Positions 19,011 through 26,466 of a stretch of DNA of 64,000 nucleotides are shown in pieces (the first letter of the stretch is position 1; each line of letters begins with the position of its first letter). The notes beneath the pieces are model-generated. The model saw only the letters and a list, made by a program, of their open reading frames with translations. It was not told where the DNA came from and did no database searches. The stretch lies in assembly GCF_003633615.1 (NCBI RefSeq), contig NZ_RBKU01000001.1, positions 62,001 through 126,000 of the forward strand, read 5' to 3'. Source of the DNA: Mucilaginibacter gracilis (lineage in GTDB: Bacteria > Bacteroidota > Bacteroidia > Sphingobacteriales > Sphingobacteriaceae). A program made the position numbers and the translations under genes.

Positions 19011-19877
19011 TTAATTTTTCCTCTTAAAGTATCGCACATAATCGATAAAGAAATCTTGCGGGAAGGATTGTTCGTCTACACCTTTTTGGCCACCCCATGT
19101 GCCGCCAACCGCGGTATTAATCAATAAATAAAAAGGCTTATTAAATGTGCCGTTAAGGATGGCATAATCTTTAAAAACGTAGCTGAAGTACTTTGTGTTA
19201 TCAAAAAAGAAATCAATACGATCCTTATACCACTCTATGGCGTAAAGGTGATAGTTCTCAAAAATATCTTTTGTAACTCTTATCGTATCGCCCTTACTTA
19301 TCTTATTTCTGTAAGCTTTAGGATCGGGAGAATAAGCGTGCATGGTACCATAGATATTTAAAGTATCAAAACCTACATGTTCCATAATATCAATTTCGCC
19401 CTTATTTGGCCAGGGCAGGTCGTTATCGCCTTTCATCCAGATTGCGGGCCAGGTACCTTTTCCTTCGGGTAGTTTGGCTCTTACCTCTATGCGGCCGTAT
19501 AAAAAGTTTTTCTTACCAAGCGTCATTAAACTGGCCGAAGTATAATGGGCCCATTGTTGCTTTTGTTTCCAGTCATTAGCATCGGCCAAATAAGTTTGAT
19601 TAGGTGATTCTTCTTTTATTGCTTTGATCAATAGCTTTCCTTGTTCAATGTACGCGTTTTTTGGGTTTGATGTATAGGTTTGGTATTCATTGTTACGTAC
19701 AAAACCCAATTCGTAAACCCAGTTGTTTTTATCAGGTGTAGTGCCCGTATTAAATTCATCGTTCCATTCCAGTTTCCATTTACCTGGTTCGGATGCTGCT
19801 TTAATTTCAGGCTGTTTTTGAGCCTGGCAAGCCATAGCCGTTGTTAATAGTAAAAGTGTTATTTTAAAATATTTCAT
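19011..19877 (-). CDS. Glycoside hydrolase family 16 (laminarinase/beta-glucanase type)
   Basis: The product has 288 residues. An N-terminal signal has a possible lipoprotein Cys17 (TAMACQAQ). A jelly-roll domain follows with the GH16 catalytic motif Glu161-Ile-Asp163-Ile-Met-Glu166, preceded by GTWPAIWM and followed by NTAVGGTWGG. The linear EIDIME form without an extra residue suits the laminarinase-like subgroup, but GH16 also covers galactan and other beta-linkages, so the linkage is open. It is the first gene of the GH16-GH88-GH35-PL8 operon. Only 97 bases separate its ATG from the point where the upstream recombinase loses homology, so its promoter probably lies at or across that junction. 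Confidence 0.93.
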   Translation of the reverse strand: MKYFKITLLLLTTAMACQAQKQPEIKAASEPGKWKLEWNDEFNTGTTPDKNNWVYELGFVRNNEYQTYTSNPKNAYIEQGKLLIKAIKEESPNQTYLADANDWKQKQQWAHYTSASLMTLGKKNFLYGRIEVRAKLPEGKGTWPAIWMKGDNDLPWPNKGEIDIMEHVGFDTLNIYGTMHAYSPDPKAYRNKISKGDTIRVTKDIFENYHLYAIEWYKDRIDFFFDNTKYFSYVFKDYAILNGTFNKPFYLLINTAVGGTWGGQKGVDEQSFPQDFFIDYVRYFKRKN

Positions 19878-19926
19878 CAGGTATTATGTTCTTATTTCTT
19901 TTCCAAAAGGGTTTATCTTTTGCCTT

Positions 19927-20418
19927 TCACTTTACACTACTTAATAAATGGATAATGCTTTTTCTTTGTCGTAAGCTATACAACAAACGTATCACTGCCG
20001 GTACTATAAAAAGGTTTGTGTTCAGATGCCTGTCAAATAATTCATAATGATCGCAGGCTTGAAAGATGCTCATCATCTGTTCATTGGTGAAGATATACGG
20101 GATAAACCCACTTATCTTTCGGGGAAGTCTCGGGATATAACAATCATAGCCGATCCTGCACATGTATTTACAGAACTCGGCCAGGGTACAATATTTATCA
20201 TAGATGGTACATTGGCCATCGTTGATACGTGTGGCTCGCCAGTGTTCTACCTGTTGTTGGGTGATACCTAATTCGCTTACGTCATTATCAACAAAAAAGC
20301 TATCCAGTTCAAGTAGTATCCATTGTGCTCGTATTACGGCATAGCCAAGCCCGTTTTTTATGGCTATAAACTGCTTAATATAGGGGGCGTAGATACTTTG
20401 ATAGTTTAACTCACTCAT
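19927..20418 (-). pseudogene. Truncated tyrosine recombinase (N-terminal part only)
   Basis: From the ATG at 20418 (8-base overlap with the upstream recombinase gene) the product has 163 residues. It has the N-terminal SAM-like core-binding domain (YIKQFIAIKNGLGYAV, ITQQQVEHWRATR) and the linker GFIPYIFTNEQM. The catalytic domain breaks off just after VIRLLYS, where the first catalytic Arg box (TGLR..E) should follow; about 15 unrelated residues then lead to a stop. No catalytic residue remains, so it cannot act alone. Overlapping tandem recombinases resemble recombinase-in-trio elements, with the rest of gene two and all of gene three lost at this junction. Confidence 0.85.
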
Positions 20419-21640
20419 AAAAAACACCTCCTTTCTGTTCATAGAAACTGCTGGAAACTGGTGGAACATGTAATGCACATTGACTTAGAGATATCATATC
20501 TATCCGCAGGTAAGACATGGTAGTCTCTGTACTCTGATGCCCAAGGGCTTCGGATATTACAGGCATAGATTCCTTGTTTTCCAAAAAGCGGCAGGCAAGA
20601 CTGTGGCGCATGGCGTGTGCCCCGTGTCGCCGGCCTCTGACATCTACTTTGGAGGTTTCAATAATACGTCCCAGCATACCGCTAACGGAAGTGTTTGTCA
20701 CAGGAATATAGGGCGCACGCGTAAAAAGAAAGATCTTATCTGACTCACTATTTTTTCGCCCATATTTCAAATAATCTATAAGCGCTTCACCCACTTCTGT
20801 TAGCAAAGGAAGTTTGATCTCCTTGCCAGTTTTATACTGGGTAAAAGTGATAGCGTTTTGTTCCCAATCAAGATTGCCAAAACTCAAATTCGCTATATCT
20901 GATGCCCTGAGCCCTAAGCGTGTGGCCAGTAACGTCATTGCATAATTCCTCTTTCCCGTAGCATCTGATCGCTGAATGGATGCTTCTATTTGAGATACTT
21001 CATCTTTGCTATATACAGCAGGCAATTTTACTCCACGCGAATACTTGAAATCCTGAAGAACTAACGAAAGGTCGGTTGCTAATAGATGCTCCTTAAATAG
21101 ATATTGCAGGAAAGCCCGGATCGACGATATTATAAATATCCTGTTGTTTGTGCTGGTGGAAATGAATGTGATGATCTGGGTTTCCTTGATGTTCTCCAAA
21201 CTGGTTGTTTGTTGACTTTCCAAATAAAGAAACAACCTGTAAAGGGGGAGCCGATGCTCACTTATTGTTTTCTTTGACCTTCGTAACGATGCGAGGTGCA
21301 GTAAATAGTTTTCCATCGCAAGACCGATCTGCCCCGTGAACTTCCGTTCAAGTGGTTTGAAATGATGCCTTTTGATCGTACCTGTCTTTTGAAATTCGTT
21401 CAAGAAATTGATACTTCTGATGATGTCGTCCTGGTATCTGGAAATAATATCCCCGGTCACGATAGTACGCAGAAATTTCTCGCCCACAGTGGCGTCATAG
21501 CACGGTATCGCTTCTTTTTGCATGTATGGCATTAACTTATTAAGCCACAGAAATTTGTACATGCCAATTCGGGCAACAGAAAAACGCTGCCGTTCAAAGT
21601 GCTGAATGCATTGGTTAATTAACTCTTCAAATGTTTCCAT
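20411..21640 (-). CDS. Tyrosine recombinase/integrase, apparently intact
   Basis: The product has 409 residues. The N-terminal core-binding region extends to about residue 195. The catalytic domain has the full active set: Arg245 (TRLGLRASDIANL), Lys270 (QYKTGKE), His342-x-x-Arg345 (HAMRHSLACRF), His368 (ALGHQSTETT) and nucleophile Tyr377. It cuts and rejoins DNA at element ends through a phosphotyrosine intermediate. It overlaps the next, truncated recombinase by 8 bases. It is the likely mobility gene of this island, but whether it served the conjugative element or a separate trio element cannot be decided. No tRNA-derived attachment site was recognised nearby. Confidence 0.93.
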   Translation of the reverse strand: METFEELINQCIQHFERQRFSVARIGMYKFLWLNKLMPYMQKEAIPCYDATVGEKFLRTIVTGDIISRYQDDIIRSINFLNEFQKTGTIKRHHFKPLERKFTGQIGLAMENYLLHLASLRRSKKTISEHRLPLYRLFLYLESQQTTSLENIKETQIITFISTSTNNRIFIISSIRAFLQYLFKEHLLATDLSLVLQDFKYSRGVKLPAVYSKDEVSQIEASIQRSDATGKRNYAMTLLATRLGLRASDIANLSFGNLDWEQNAITFTQYKTGKEIKLPLLTEVGEALIDYLKYGRKNSESDKIFLFTRAPYIPVTNTSVSGMLGRIIETSKVDVRGRRHGAHAMRHSLACRFLENKESMPVISEALGHQSTETTMSYLRIDMISLSQCALHVPPVSSSFYEQKGGVFYE

Positions 21641-21656
21641 TGATTACTATTTTAAA

Positions 21657-21682
21657 TTGTGTGGGCAATATTGCCCGCACAA
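21657..21682. promoter_or_regulatory. Palindrome in the leader of the integrase gene
   Basis: TTGTGTGGGCAA and TTGCCCGCACAA form a 12-base inverted repeat with one mismatch and a TA centre, 17 bases upstream of the integrase ATG (minus strand). No T-run follows, so an operator or recombinase-binding site is more likely than a terminator. Confidence 0.45.
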
Positions 21683-21755
21683 ATAAAATAGCGCGATAGT
21701 ATTATGTAAACTGATTATGTAAAGTAGAGGCTTAAACACAGTCGGTTAACCTGTT

Positions 21756-22646
21756 TTACGACGTTGCTTTACATAATTTTTTGCTTTCCATAATCACCGC
21801 ATTGTAAAAGCCAAATAAGGTGTTTTTTGTAGTCGCTTCCAATTGGCTCGGGCTGCTAAAGCTATAGTCAAAAACAGCAGATACGGTATTGTTAAACTGG
21901 CTGCTTAACTCGCTTTCCCTGCCTGTGGTCAGTAGCTGATAGGTCTCTTTGTTCGGCACCATGGCCAGTTGTATCAATCGCTTTAACTCCGGGTCGCTGA
22001 TACGGATGCGTGACCAGCGGTTAAAAATAGCCCCCAGTTCTGTACTTAACTGGTCGGTCAGCCCCAACATTTTATGCGCCGTTTTCAGCTTTTCGGCTGC
22101 ACTGGCGGTATGCCGTATTTTTATCGCATTTTGGCAATTCTGTAAAGCGGCGTTCAAGGTATTGGAACACCAAATCCGTATTGGTGTAAAGGCAATGGTA
22201 ATGCTGCCCGTACCGTCATGCGTGGATGACAAAAAAAGATAAGGGTCGATCAGGTCATCCCGGCCGATGCGGATATGTTCAGGCAGTTTTGCGGTAATAA
22301 ATGTCGTGCCGCCAAAGCCTAAACTGCCTGCATAATCGAATTTGATGGAACCATAAGCCTTGATGGTCTCATCAAAAAAGGCAAATGCTTCGGTATTTTG
22401 TACCACCTGGTAATCTGCGCCGATCTTGTCGCCCAATATGGCTTCCGTGTCCGTCCGAAAGGTAAAGAAACTGTTGTCTGAAATGATATTGTTACCGCTT
22501 GGCAGGGCGTGTAAATTCGGGTGTTTACAAACGGTAAAATCTAACTTCGCTTCCTGTATTGCTTCTGCGCTGGTCTTGCAATGGCTGACTTTTGTTCCCA
22601 ATATCTGCCATATCTGGGGTTTAACCCCGTTGTGTAGTGTGTTCAT
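21756..22646 (-). CDS. DUF932 family (phage/plasmid-like) protein
   Basis: The product has 296 residues, the normal size for DUF932. It has YQVVQNTEAFAFFDE, the central FGGTTFITAKLPE, and FTPIRIWCSNTLNAAL, hallmarks of this family found on Bacteroidota mobile elements, plasmids and phages. No signal peptide or membrane span is seen. The molecular function is unknown. Its ATG overlaps the stop of the 56-residue gene upstream (ATGA), so the two are translationally coupled. It is part of the accessory module of the conjugative element. Confidence 0.88.
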   Translation of the reverse strand: MNTLHNGVKPQIWQILGTKVSHCKTSAEAIQEAKLDFTVCKHPNLHALPSGNNIISDNSFFTFRTDTEAILGDKIGADYQVVQNTEAFAFFDETIKAYGSIKFDYAGSLGFGGTTFITAKLPEHIRIGRDDLIDPYLFLSSTHDGTGSITIAFTPIRIWCSNTLNAALQNCQNAIKIRHTASAAEKLKTAHKMLGLTDQLSTELGAIFNRWSRIRISDPELKRLIQLAMVPNKETYQLLTTGRESELSSQFNNTVSAVFDYSFSSPSQLEATTKNTLFGFYNAVIMESKKLCKATS

Positions 22647-22813
22647 GCTTTTTTTAATTTATAGTCCATAAATTTCAGTTCGTGTATTTTCACCTTTTTG
22701 GTGTTGCTGATGGTACAGGTGGCTGTTTGCTGTATCTCGGTAATTGCCTCGTGTACGTGCTTATGTTTGGTTTGAATGGTCGCTTTGACCAATAGAAAAA
22801 TGGTATCGTACAT
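22643..22813 (-). CDS. Small hypothetical protein, coupled to DUF932 gene
   Basis: The 56-residue open frame reads MYDTIFLLVKATIQTKHKH at its start and ends FMDYKLKKA. The stop overlaps the ATG of the DUF932 gene (ATGA), and the start lies three bases after the stop of another small gene. The hydrophilic, mixed-charge composition suggests a soluble protein. The tight spacing in an operon is the main evidence that it is real. Function unknown. Confidence 0.6.
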   Translation of the reverse strand: MYDTIFLLVKATIQTKHKHVHEAITEIQQTATCTISNTKKVKIHELKFMDYKLKKA

Positions 22814-22816
22814 CGG

Positions 22817-22945
22817 TTATGAATTATAGGAATTGATAAAATCTGTCAGTTCCCGGTTAAATGCGCCGGGGTTGTCCTTCGCCAGTTGCTCGGCGTAACC
22901 CTCCCAAAAAATTTGGTTGGTTAAATCAATAAATATTTCTAACAT
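22817..22945 (-). CDS. Small hypothetical protein (42 residues)
   Basis: The short frame begins MLEIFIDLTNQIFWEGYAEQ and ends FINSYNS. It is acidic with no membrane span. It lies three bases upstream of the 56-residue gene and in line with DUF932, which suggests one operon of small accessory genes. It has an ATG start and no overlap with other genes. Function unknown; the call rests on spacing and sensible composition. Confidence 0.5.
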   Translation of the reverse strand: MLEIFIDLTNQIFWEGYAEQLAKDNPGAFNRELTDFINSYNS

Positions 22946-22978
22946 CGCTATAGATTTAAGATGAGGAAAGTCTTAAAT

Positions 22979-23016
22979 AATGCCCCCTGTTTGGTTTTTG
23001 GGGAACAGGGGGCATT
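22979..23016 (-). terminator. Strong hairpin downstream of the 178-residue gene
   Basis: AATGCCCCCTGTT (22979-22991) and AACAGGGGGCATT (23004-23016) form a perfect 13-base GC-rich stem with a 12-base loop. On the minus strand it follows the stop at 23022 and is followed by ATTTAAGAC, a poor T-run, so it may be a terminator or a stabilising or attenuating hairpin. Confidence 0.6.
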
Positions 23017-23021
23017 GCCAT

Positions 23022-23558
23022 TTAAGCAGGAATAGTAATACCCGCTTCGATCTGTGCCAGTTTGTCTACGCAAAGGGCGTTTACATACTGCGCTACATGA
23101 AAGATGATCACCGGGTTCTTGGTCGTAAAGGTTCTGCCTTTATCATCTTCAATGGTTAGTTCACAACGGGAGAATTTAGTCGTGCCGCTCAATTCTGTTT
23201 CTTCATCCTGTGCCACTTCGAATGCTTCCAAATTAGTGATGGTTTCTAATAGCTTGTCCCGTTGAACCTTACGGCGGTGCAATTCTTCCACCAGTTTTAA
23301 AGTGCCTTCCAAATTCAGGACAGGTTTTACAACTTCCGCAGCTTTTGGCGCTTCTGCTGTTTTAGCGGGTTCTGCTTTAGGCTGTTCCACAGGTTTATCC
23401 GTTTCAGGCTTCGCCCGTTCGTCAGGTTTTGCACTATCCTTGTTTACCGGGTTACCCGCTACAAATCGCGGGGTTTTGTTTTCTGCCGTTACGGGATTTG
23501 AGTCGTTTACATTGGTGTTAGTTGTTGCTTTTTTGTTTTCTAATTCTGCGGTTTTCAT
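23022..23558 (-). CDS. Hypothetical element protein with a charged disordered N-terminus
   Basis: The product has 178 residues. Residues 1 to about 80 are rich in Lys, Pro, Ala and Glu (KPETDKPVEQPKAEPAKTAE) and look disordered. About 85-178 form a folded part with a predicted coiled segment (LVEELHRRKVQRDKLLETI) and a C-terminal FHVAQYVNALCVDKLAQIE. No signal peptide or known catalytic motif is seen. It sits between DUF932 and the HNH gene in the accessory module of the conjugative element. Similar proteins occur on Bacteroidota conjugative elements, but no function is known to me. Confidence 0.75.
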   Translation of the reverse strand: MKTAELENKKATTNTNVNDSNPVTAENKTPRFVAGNPVNKDSAKPDERAKPETDKPVEQPKAEPAKTAEAPKAAEVVKPVLNLEGTLKLVEELHRRKVQRDKLLETITNLEAFEVAQDEETELSGTTKFSRCELTIEDDKGRTFTTKNPVIIFHVAQYVNALCVDKLAQIEAGITIPA

Positions 23559-24096
23559 AATCTTTATTTTTTAAATGTTTACTAATTTTTAATACTTGTT
23601 TTGTCCTTTGTGCAGGTTTGCGGTTTTTGTTGTTTCTGCCCGCCGTGGCGGGCCTCTGCCGTTTGCTGTTTCCATATGCTTCTTTTAAGTGTGCTCGCAT
23701 GCGCTCGCTCTCGCTTTTTATTAAGCACCTCACCTAAATAAGCCTGACGCTAAGGCAAGCCTTTTGGAAAAAAAATACGCTGCCAACACCCGCCGCGATA
23801 GCGGCAGCCAATGAAAGAAAGCAGGAAGATTTTTTTTCCAAAACCGGAGGCCCGGGCTTGCCGTGCGGCAGGCTTTTGAGAACTTTGATTAATAAAAGGC
23901 CGAGAAAGGGCTTAAAAAATGATTTAAGCAAGCGAAGCCGTAAAAAAGAAAAGCAGGGGCGATAGCCGGTGCTTCAATGCGGGGAAGCGGCTGAGTTGAG
24001 GAACGAAAGGAAGCGGCTGCAACCGCTGGCCTTATCAAGCCGGCGGCGGCTTGATGATAAACATAATGAAGATTGATATGTTATCAGCTACTGAAT
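23559..24096. other. Long gap with several inverted repeats, no confident gene
   Basis: About 540 bases separate the divergent 178-residue gene and the HNH gene. No convincing protein is seen; two small minus-strand frames are arginine/lysine-rich and overlap poorly. Inverted repeats: GCTTGCCG/CGGCAGGC near 23856-23875 followed by TTTT on the plus strand, AGCGG/CCGCT at 24012-24027, and TCAAGCCG/CGGCTTGA at 24035-24054. The region could hold a promoter pair or a replication or transfer site; nothing decides between these. Confidence 0.4.
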
Positions 24097-24573
24097 ATGA
24101 GCTTAAGGCATTTCAGAAACAAGCCCCCATGGTTCAGGCGTAAAGTTGATGAAAGTTTACCCGGTTATATTCGGCGCTTTCTTAGCAACGTCGTTACGAT
24201 GTATCCCAATGCCCGGATTTATGGGTTAAGATATTACTGGGATCACGATTACAGGATGTATTGTAAATGGAAAAAATGTAAGCGTAAAGAACTTTCTATC
24301 AGAAAAAAAAGAGAAGGGCGGTATTTCCGCAAACATAGGTGGGAAATAAAGCAACAGTTGATCGATCGGGACGGACAGTTATGCAATCATTGCCGGGAGC
24401 CTTTTGAGTGGCGGCAATTGACATTCGATCATATTATCAGGTTGGAAGATGGCGGAACAAGTGTTTTAGAAAACCTTCAACTCCTTTGTGTTCCCTGCCA
24501 CGAAGCAAAAACCCAACAGGAGCATTTACTTTTAAAAGAGATAAAATTGCTATCTGCGACTCCAACAAAATAA
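24097..24573 (+). CDS. HNH endonuclease-domain protein
   Basis: The product has 158 residues from the ATG at 24097; a TTG at 24073 in the same frame would add eight. The N-terminal two thirds are very basic (HFRNKPPWFRRK, KWKKCKRKELSIRKKREGR). The C-terminal HNH fold has CNHC, TFDHIIRLEDGG, NLQLLC and CVPCHEAKT, i.e. two CxxC zinc pairs, the DH metal and catalytic pair, and the central Asn. HNH proteins cut or nick DNA; the basic region may bind nucleic acid. It is the only plus-strand gene in the left module and is probably an accessory or selfish nuclease of the element. Confidence 0.88.
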   Translation: MSLRHFRNKPPWFRRKVDESLPGYIRRFLSNVVTMYPNARIYGLRYYWDHDYRMYCKWKKCKRKELSIRKKREGRYFRKHRWEIKQQLIDRDGQLCNHCREPFEWRQLTFDHIIRLEDGGTSVLENLQLLCVPCHEAKTQQEHLLLKEIKLLSATPTK

Positions 24574-24594
24574 TTCTTTCAGCCGGGCCGCGGC

Positions 24595-24825
24595 TCATAT
24601 CCGGTAGCGTAAAATGATTGCCTTGCCAATAGCTTCGGCCACCGCATCGGAAATACCACTGTCATTTTCAAGCACCCGCCAGCTGCGGCCCTGGCGTACC
24701 AGCGTCACTACCTGACCGTTCACCTCCACCGGGATTTCTTCCGTGGCCTTAACCAGCGCCGCAGGTTTCACCAGTTTAAAAGCATGATCTTGCCCGCCTA
24801 TCGTGATCCGCAGCGATTGTCCCAT
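24595..24825 (-). CDS. Small conserved-looking hypothetical protein
   Basis: The product has 76 residues and starts MGQSLRITIGGQDHAFKLVK. It looks like a small beta-rich domain (IPVEVNGQVVTLVRQGRSWRVLEND) with a C-terminal helix SDAVAEAIGKAIILRYRI. It has no membrane span. It is convergent with the HNH gene (22 bases between stops). Function unknown; composition and a clean ATG support it being a gene. Confidence 0.65.
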   Translation of the reverse strand: MGQSLRITIGGQDHAFKLVKPAALVKATEEIPVEVNGQVVTLVRQGRSWRVLENDSGISDAVAEAIGKAIILRYRI

Positions 24826-24850
24826 AGCTGCAAAAATAAAAAATTCAGCA

Positions 24851-24883
24851 AAAAAAAAATGCCCCGCCGGTTAAAGCGGGGCA
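24851..24883 (-). terminator. Rho-independent terminator of the histone-H1-like gene
   Basis: TGCCCCGC (24860-24867) and GCGGGGCA (24876-24883) pair around an 8-base loop. On the minus strand the stem is followed by a run of nine T (A-run 24851-24859). It lies 54 bases after the stop of the H1-like gene. Confidence 0.85.
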
Positions 24884-24936
24884 AATTCCAAAGACAATCC
24901 CGTGTGGTGTTGTGCCGGGTAAAGATAGCGATTCCG

Positions 24937-25122
24937 CTATTTTTTCAATGCAGATTTTTTCAAACTTGTCACTTCTGCCCGGCCTTCATGCGACAGTGTT
25001 TTGATGCCGGACAAGGCTTTGCGCAGGCGGACACCTGCGGACTGATTGCCTTTGGCGTAAAATTTGGTGGCATCTGCTTCGCTTGCATTGACTAATGCTT
25101 TCAGTTTTTCAAACGTGTTCAT
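24937..25122 (-). CDS. Histone H1-like (Hc1-type) small basic protein
   Basis: The product has 61 residues. The pattern FEKLKALVNASEADATKFYAKGNQSAG, then RLRKAL, matches the small Hc1-like proteins common in Bacteroidota, and the C-terminus is lysine-rich (SLKKSALKK). These proteins are thought to bind DNA nonspecifically. It lies 59 bases downstream of the DUF3945 gene and has its own strong terminator. Copies on mobile elements are common and may help pack or silence element DNA (inference). Confidence 0.8.
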   Translation of the reverse strand: MNTFEKLKALVNASEADATKFYAKGNQSAGVRLRKALSGIKTLSHEGRAEVTSLKKSALKK

Positions 25123-25181
25123 GATTTTTATTTTATGGTGAATATTTATGAATTAATTTTTTTATTAAGACAATTTGAGCC

Positions 25182-26465
25182 TTAGATCCCCATGCTTTGG
25201 TCTTCGCCTTTTTCCTTACCCTTTCCTTTATCCTTCCCGAGGTCCAGGTTTTGGGCAGGCGCTTTCTGGTACAGTTCCCGTTTCATTTTATCGCCTTTAC
25301 CTGTATAGAAATCCAGGGTTTTGAATTGTGGCCTGGCCTCCATTTGCACTTTCTGCTCTTTATTGTCCTTGCCGGTTACCGTAACATCCACACGGTCGCC
25401 GTTCTTGAGCGCCTGCAAAATAGCCGCCTTCTGCGCAGGTTCGCCCAGTTCCTTGATCTTGAACTTGTTCAGGGTCTTGTCCAGATCAAAGCCGAAATTG
25501 GGATCGTTCATCTGTTTTAGCTTATAATTGCCGTAATCGTCTTTGGCCTGGTCAAAGTCCAGCTTGATCCAGGCGCGGTAGCCTTCGCCGCTGGCAGGGT
25601 TGAGCATATTATCCCGATGCACCGTGCGGCCCTGTACCATATTGGCGGCCTGCTGCGCGGTGAAGCCAACGCCTTTTTGTACGTAAAAGGTCTGGCTGAC
25701 GGCATTACCGAAATAAGCCTGCTTAAAATCGGGGTTGACGTAATTGACCGTACCGTTCTCCTTGCTGGCCAGGTTCTTTTTAGCTTCCGGGCTTTCACCC
25801 ATGGCCAGTTCGCTATTGCCTTTTTGTTTTTTAAAGAACGCTACAGCTTCGTAACCGCTGTCAAAAGTTTTAACCAATGGTCGTTCGGGGTTCTCCTTAT
25901 TCTCCGTCAATACCATATATTGTTGACCGGGAACCGCAGGCGGGATCTTTCCGGCTACGGCTTCAAACTTATTCAGGTTGTAATATTCTGATTCGTTTGA
26001 TTTACGCAAATGCAGGGTGAGGTCCACCGGCAGACCGTTATCACCGGGCAATTGCTCCCTGACGTTAAAATAACCCGTCCCGGTCCGCATCTGCGGTTCC
26101 AGTTGGTCAATACTTTGCTGGCTGAACCCCAGGTTCGCCGCTTCTTTTTTGATGTCTTCCAGATTGTTCAGATTCATATTTTGATGATTTAAATAGTTAG
26201 CATTAGCTTGTTTGATCTCTTCCAGCATTTCAGCTGTACTGCGGTAGTAGACCGGGAATTCCGCATCGCCCGGCAAATTGCCCCCACCTGCCTTGAGTTC
26301 CCAGTGATCCAGCGCGGCCCCCAGCGTATCAAAAAACTCCAGCTGGTGCGGCTGCAAATCCATATCCGTCGGGCGCATTTCAAATACGACATGGGACAGG
26401 CCCACATCCTCGGCATCTTCCAGCAGGTTAATGATGGCCTGTGCATGTTTGGTTTCCAGGTTCAT
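25182..26465 (-). CDS. DUF3945-type conjugative-element protein
   Basis: The product has 427 residues from the ATG at 26465, placed directly after the TraM stop at 26467; a GTG at 26483 would overlap TraM. The C-terminal half carries a DUF3945-like block (LKNGDRVDVTV, then QMEARPQFKTLDFYTGKG). The middle has FYVQKGVGFTAQQAANMVQG and WIKLDFDQAKDDYGN. It ends in a charged Lys/Gly/Glu tail. It has no signal peptide. Such proteins are typical passengers of Bacteroidota conjugative transposons; their role is unknown. Its abutment with TraM shows it belongs to the same transcript. Confidence 0.78.
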   Translation of the reverse strand: MNLETKHAQAIINLLEDAEDVGLSHVVFEMRPTDMDLQPHQLEFFDTLGAALDHWELKAGGGNLPGDAEFPVYYRSTAEMLEEIKQANANYLNHQNMNLNNLEDIKKEAANLGFSQQSIDQLEPQMRTGTGYFNVREQLPGDNGLPVDLTLHLRKSNESEYYNLNKFEAVAGKIPPAVPGQQYMVLTENKENPERPLVKTFDSGYEAVAFFKKQKGNSELAMGESPEAKKNLASKENGTVNYVNPDFKQAYFGNAVSQTFYVQKGVGFTAQQAANMVQGRTVHRDNMLNPASGEGYRAWIKLDFDQAKDDYGNYKLKQMNDPNFGFDLDKTLNKFKIKELGEPAQKAAILQALKNGDRVDVTVTGKDNKEQKVQMEARPQFKTLDFYTGKGDKMKRELYQKAPAQNLDLGKDKGKGKEKGEDQSMGI

Positions 26466-26466
26466 A

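Noticed and set aside
23518..23931. Two small minus-strand frames (71 and 65 residues)
   Set aside because: The first overlaps the start of the 178-residue gene and is almost only Arg/Lys/Asn; the second lies in a hairpin-rich gap with no family features.
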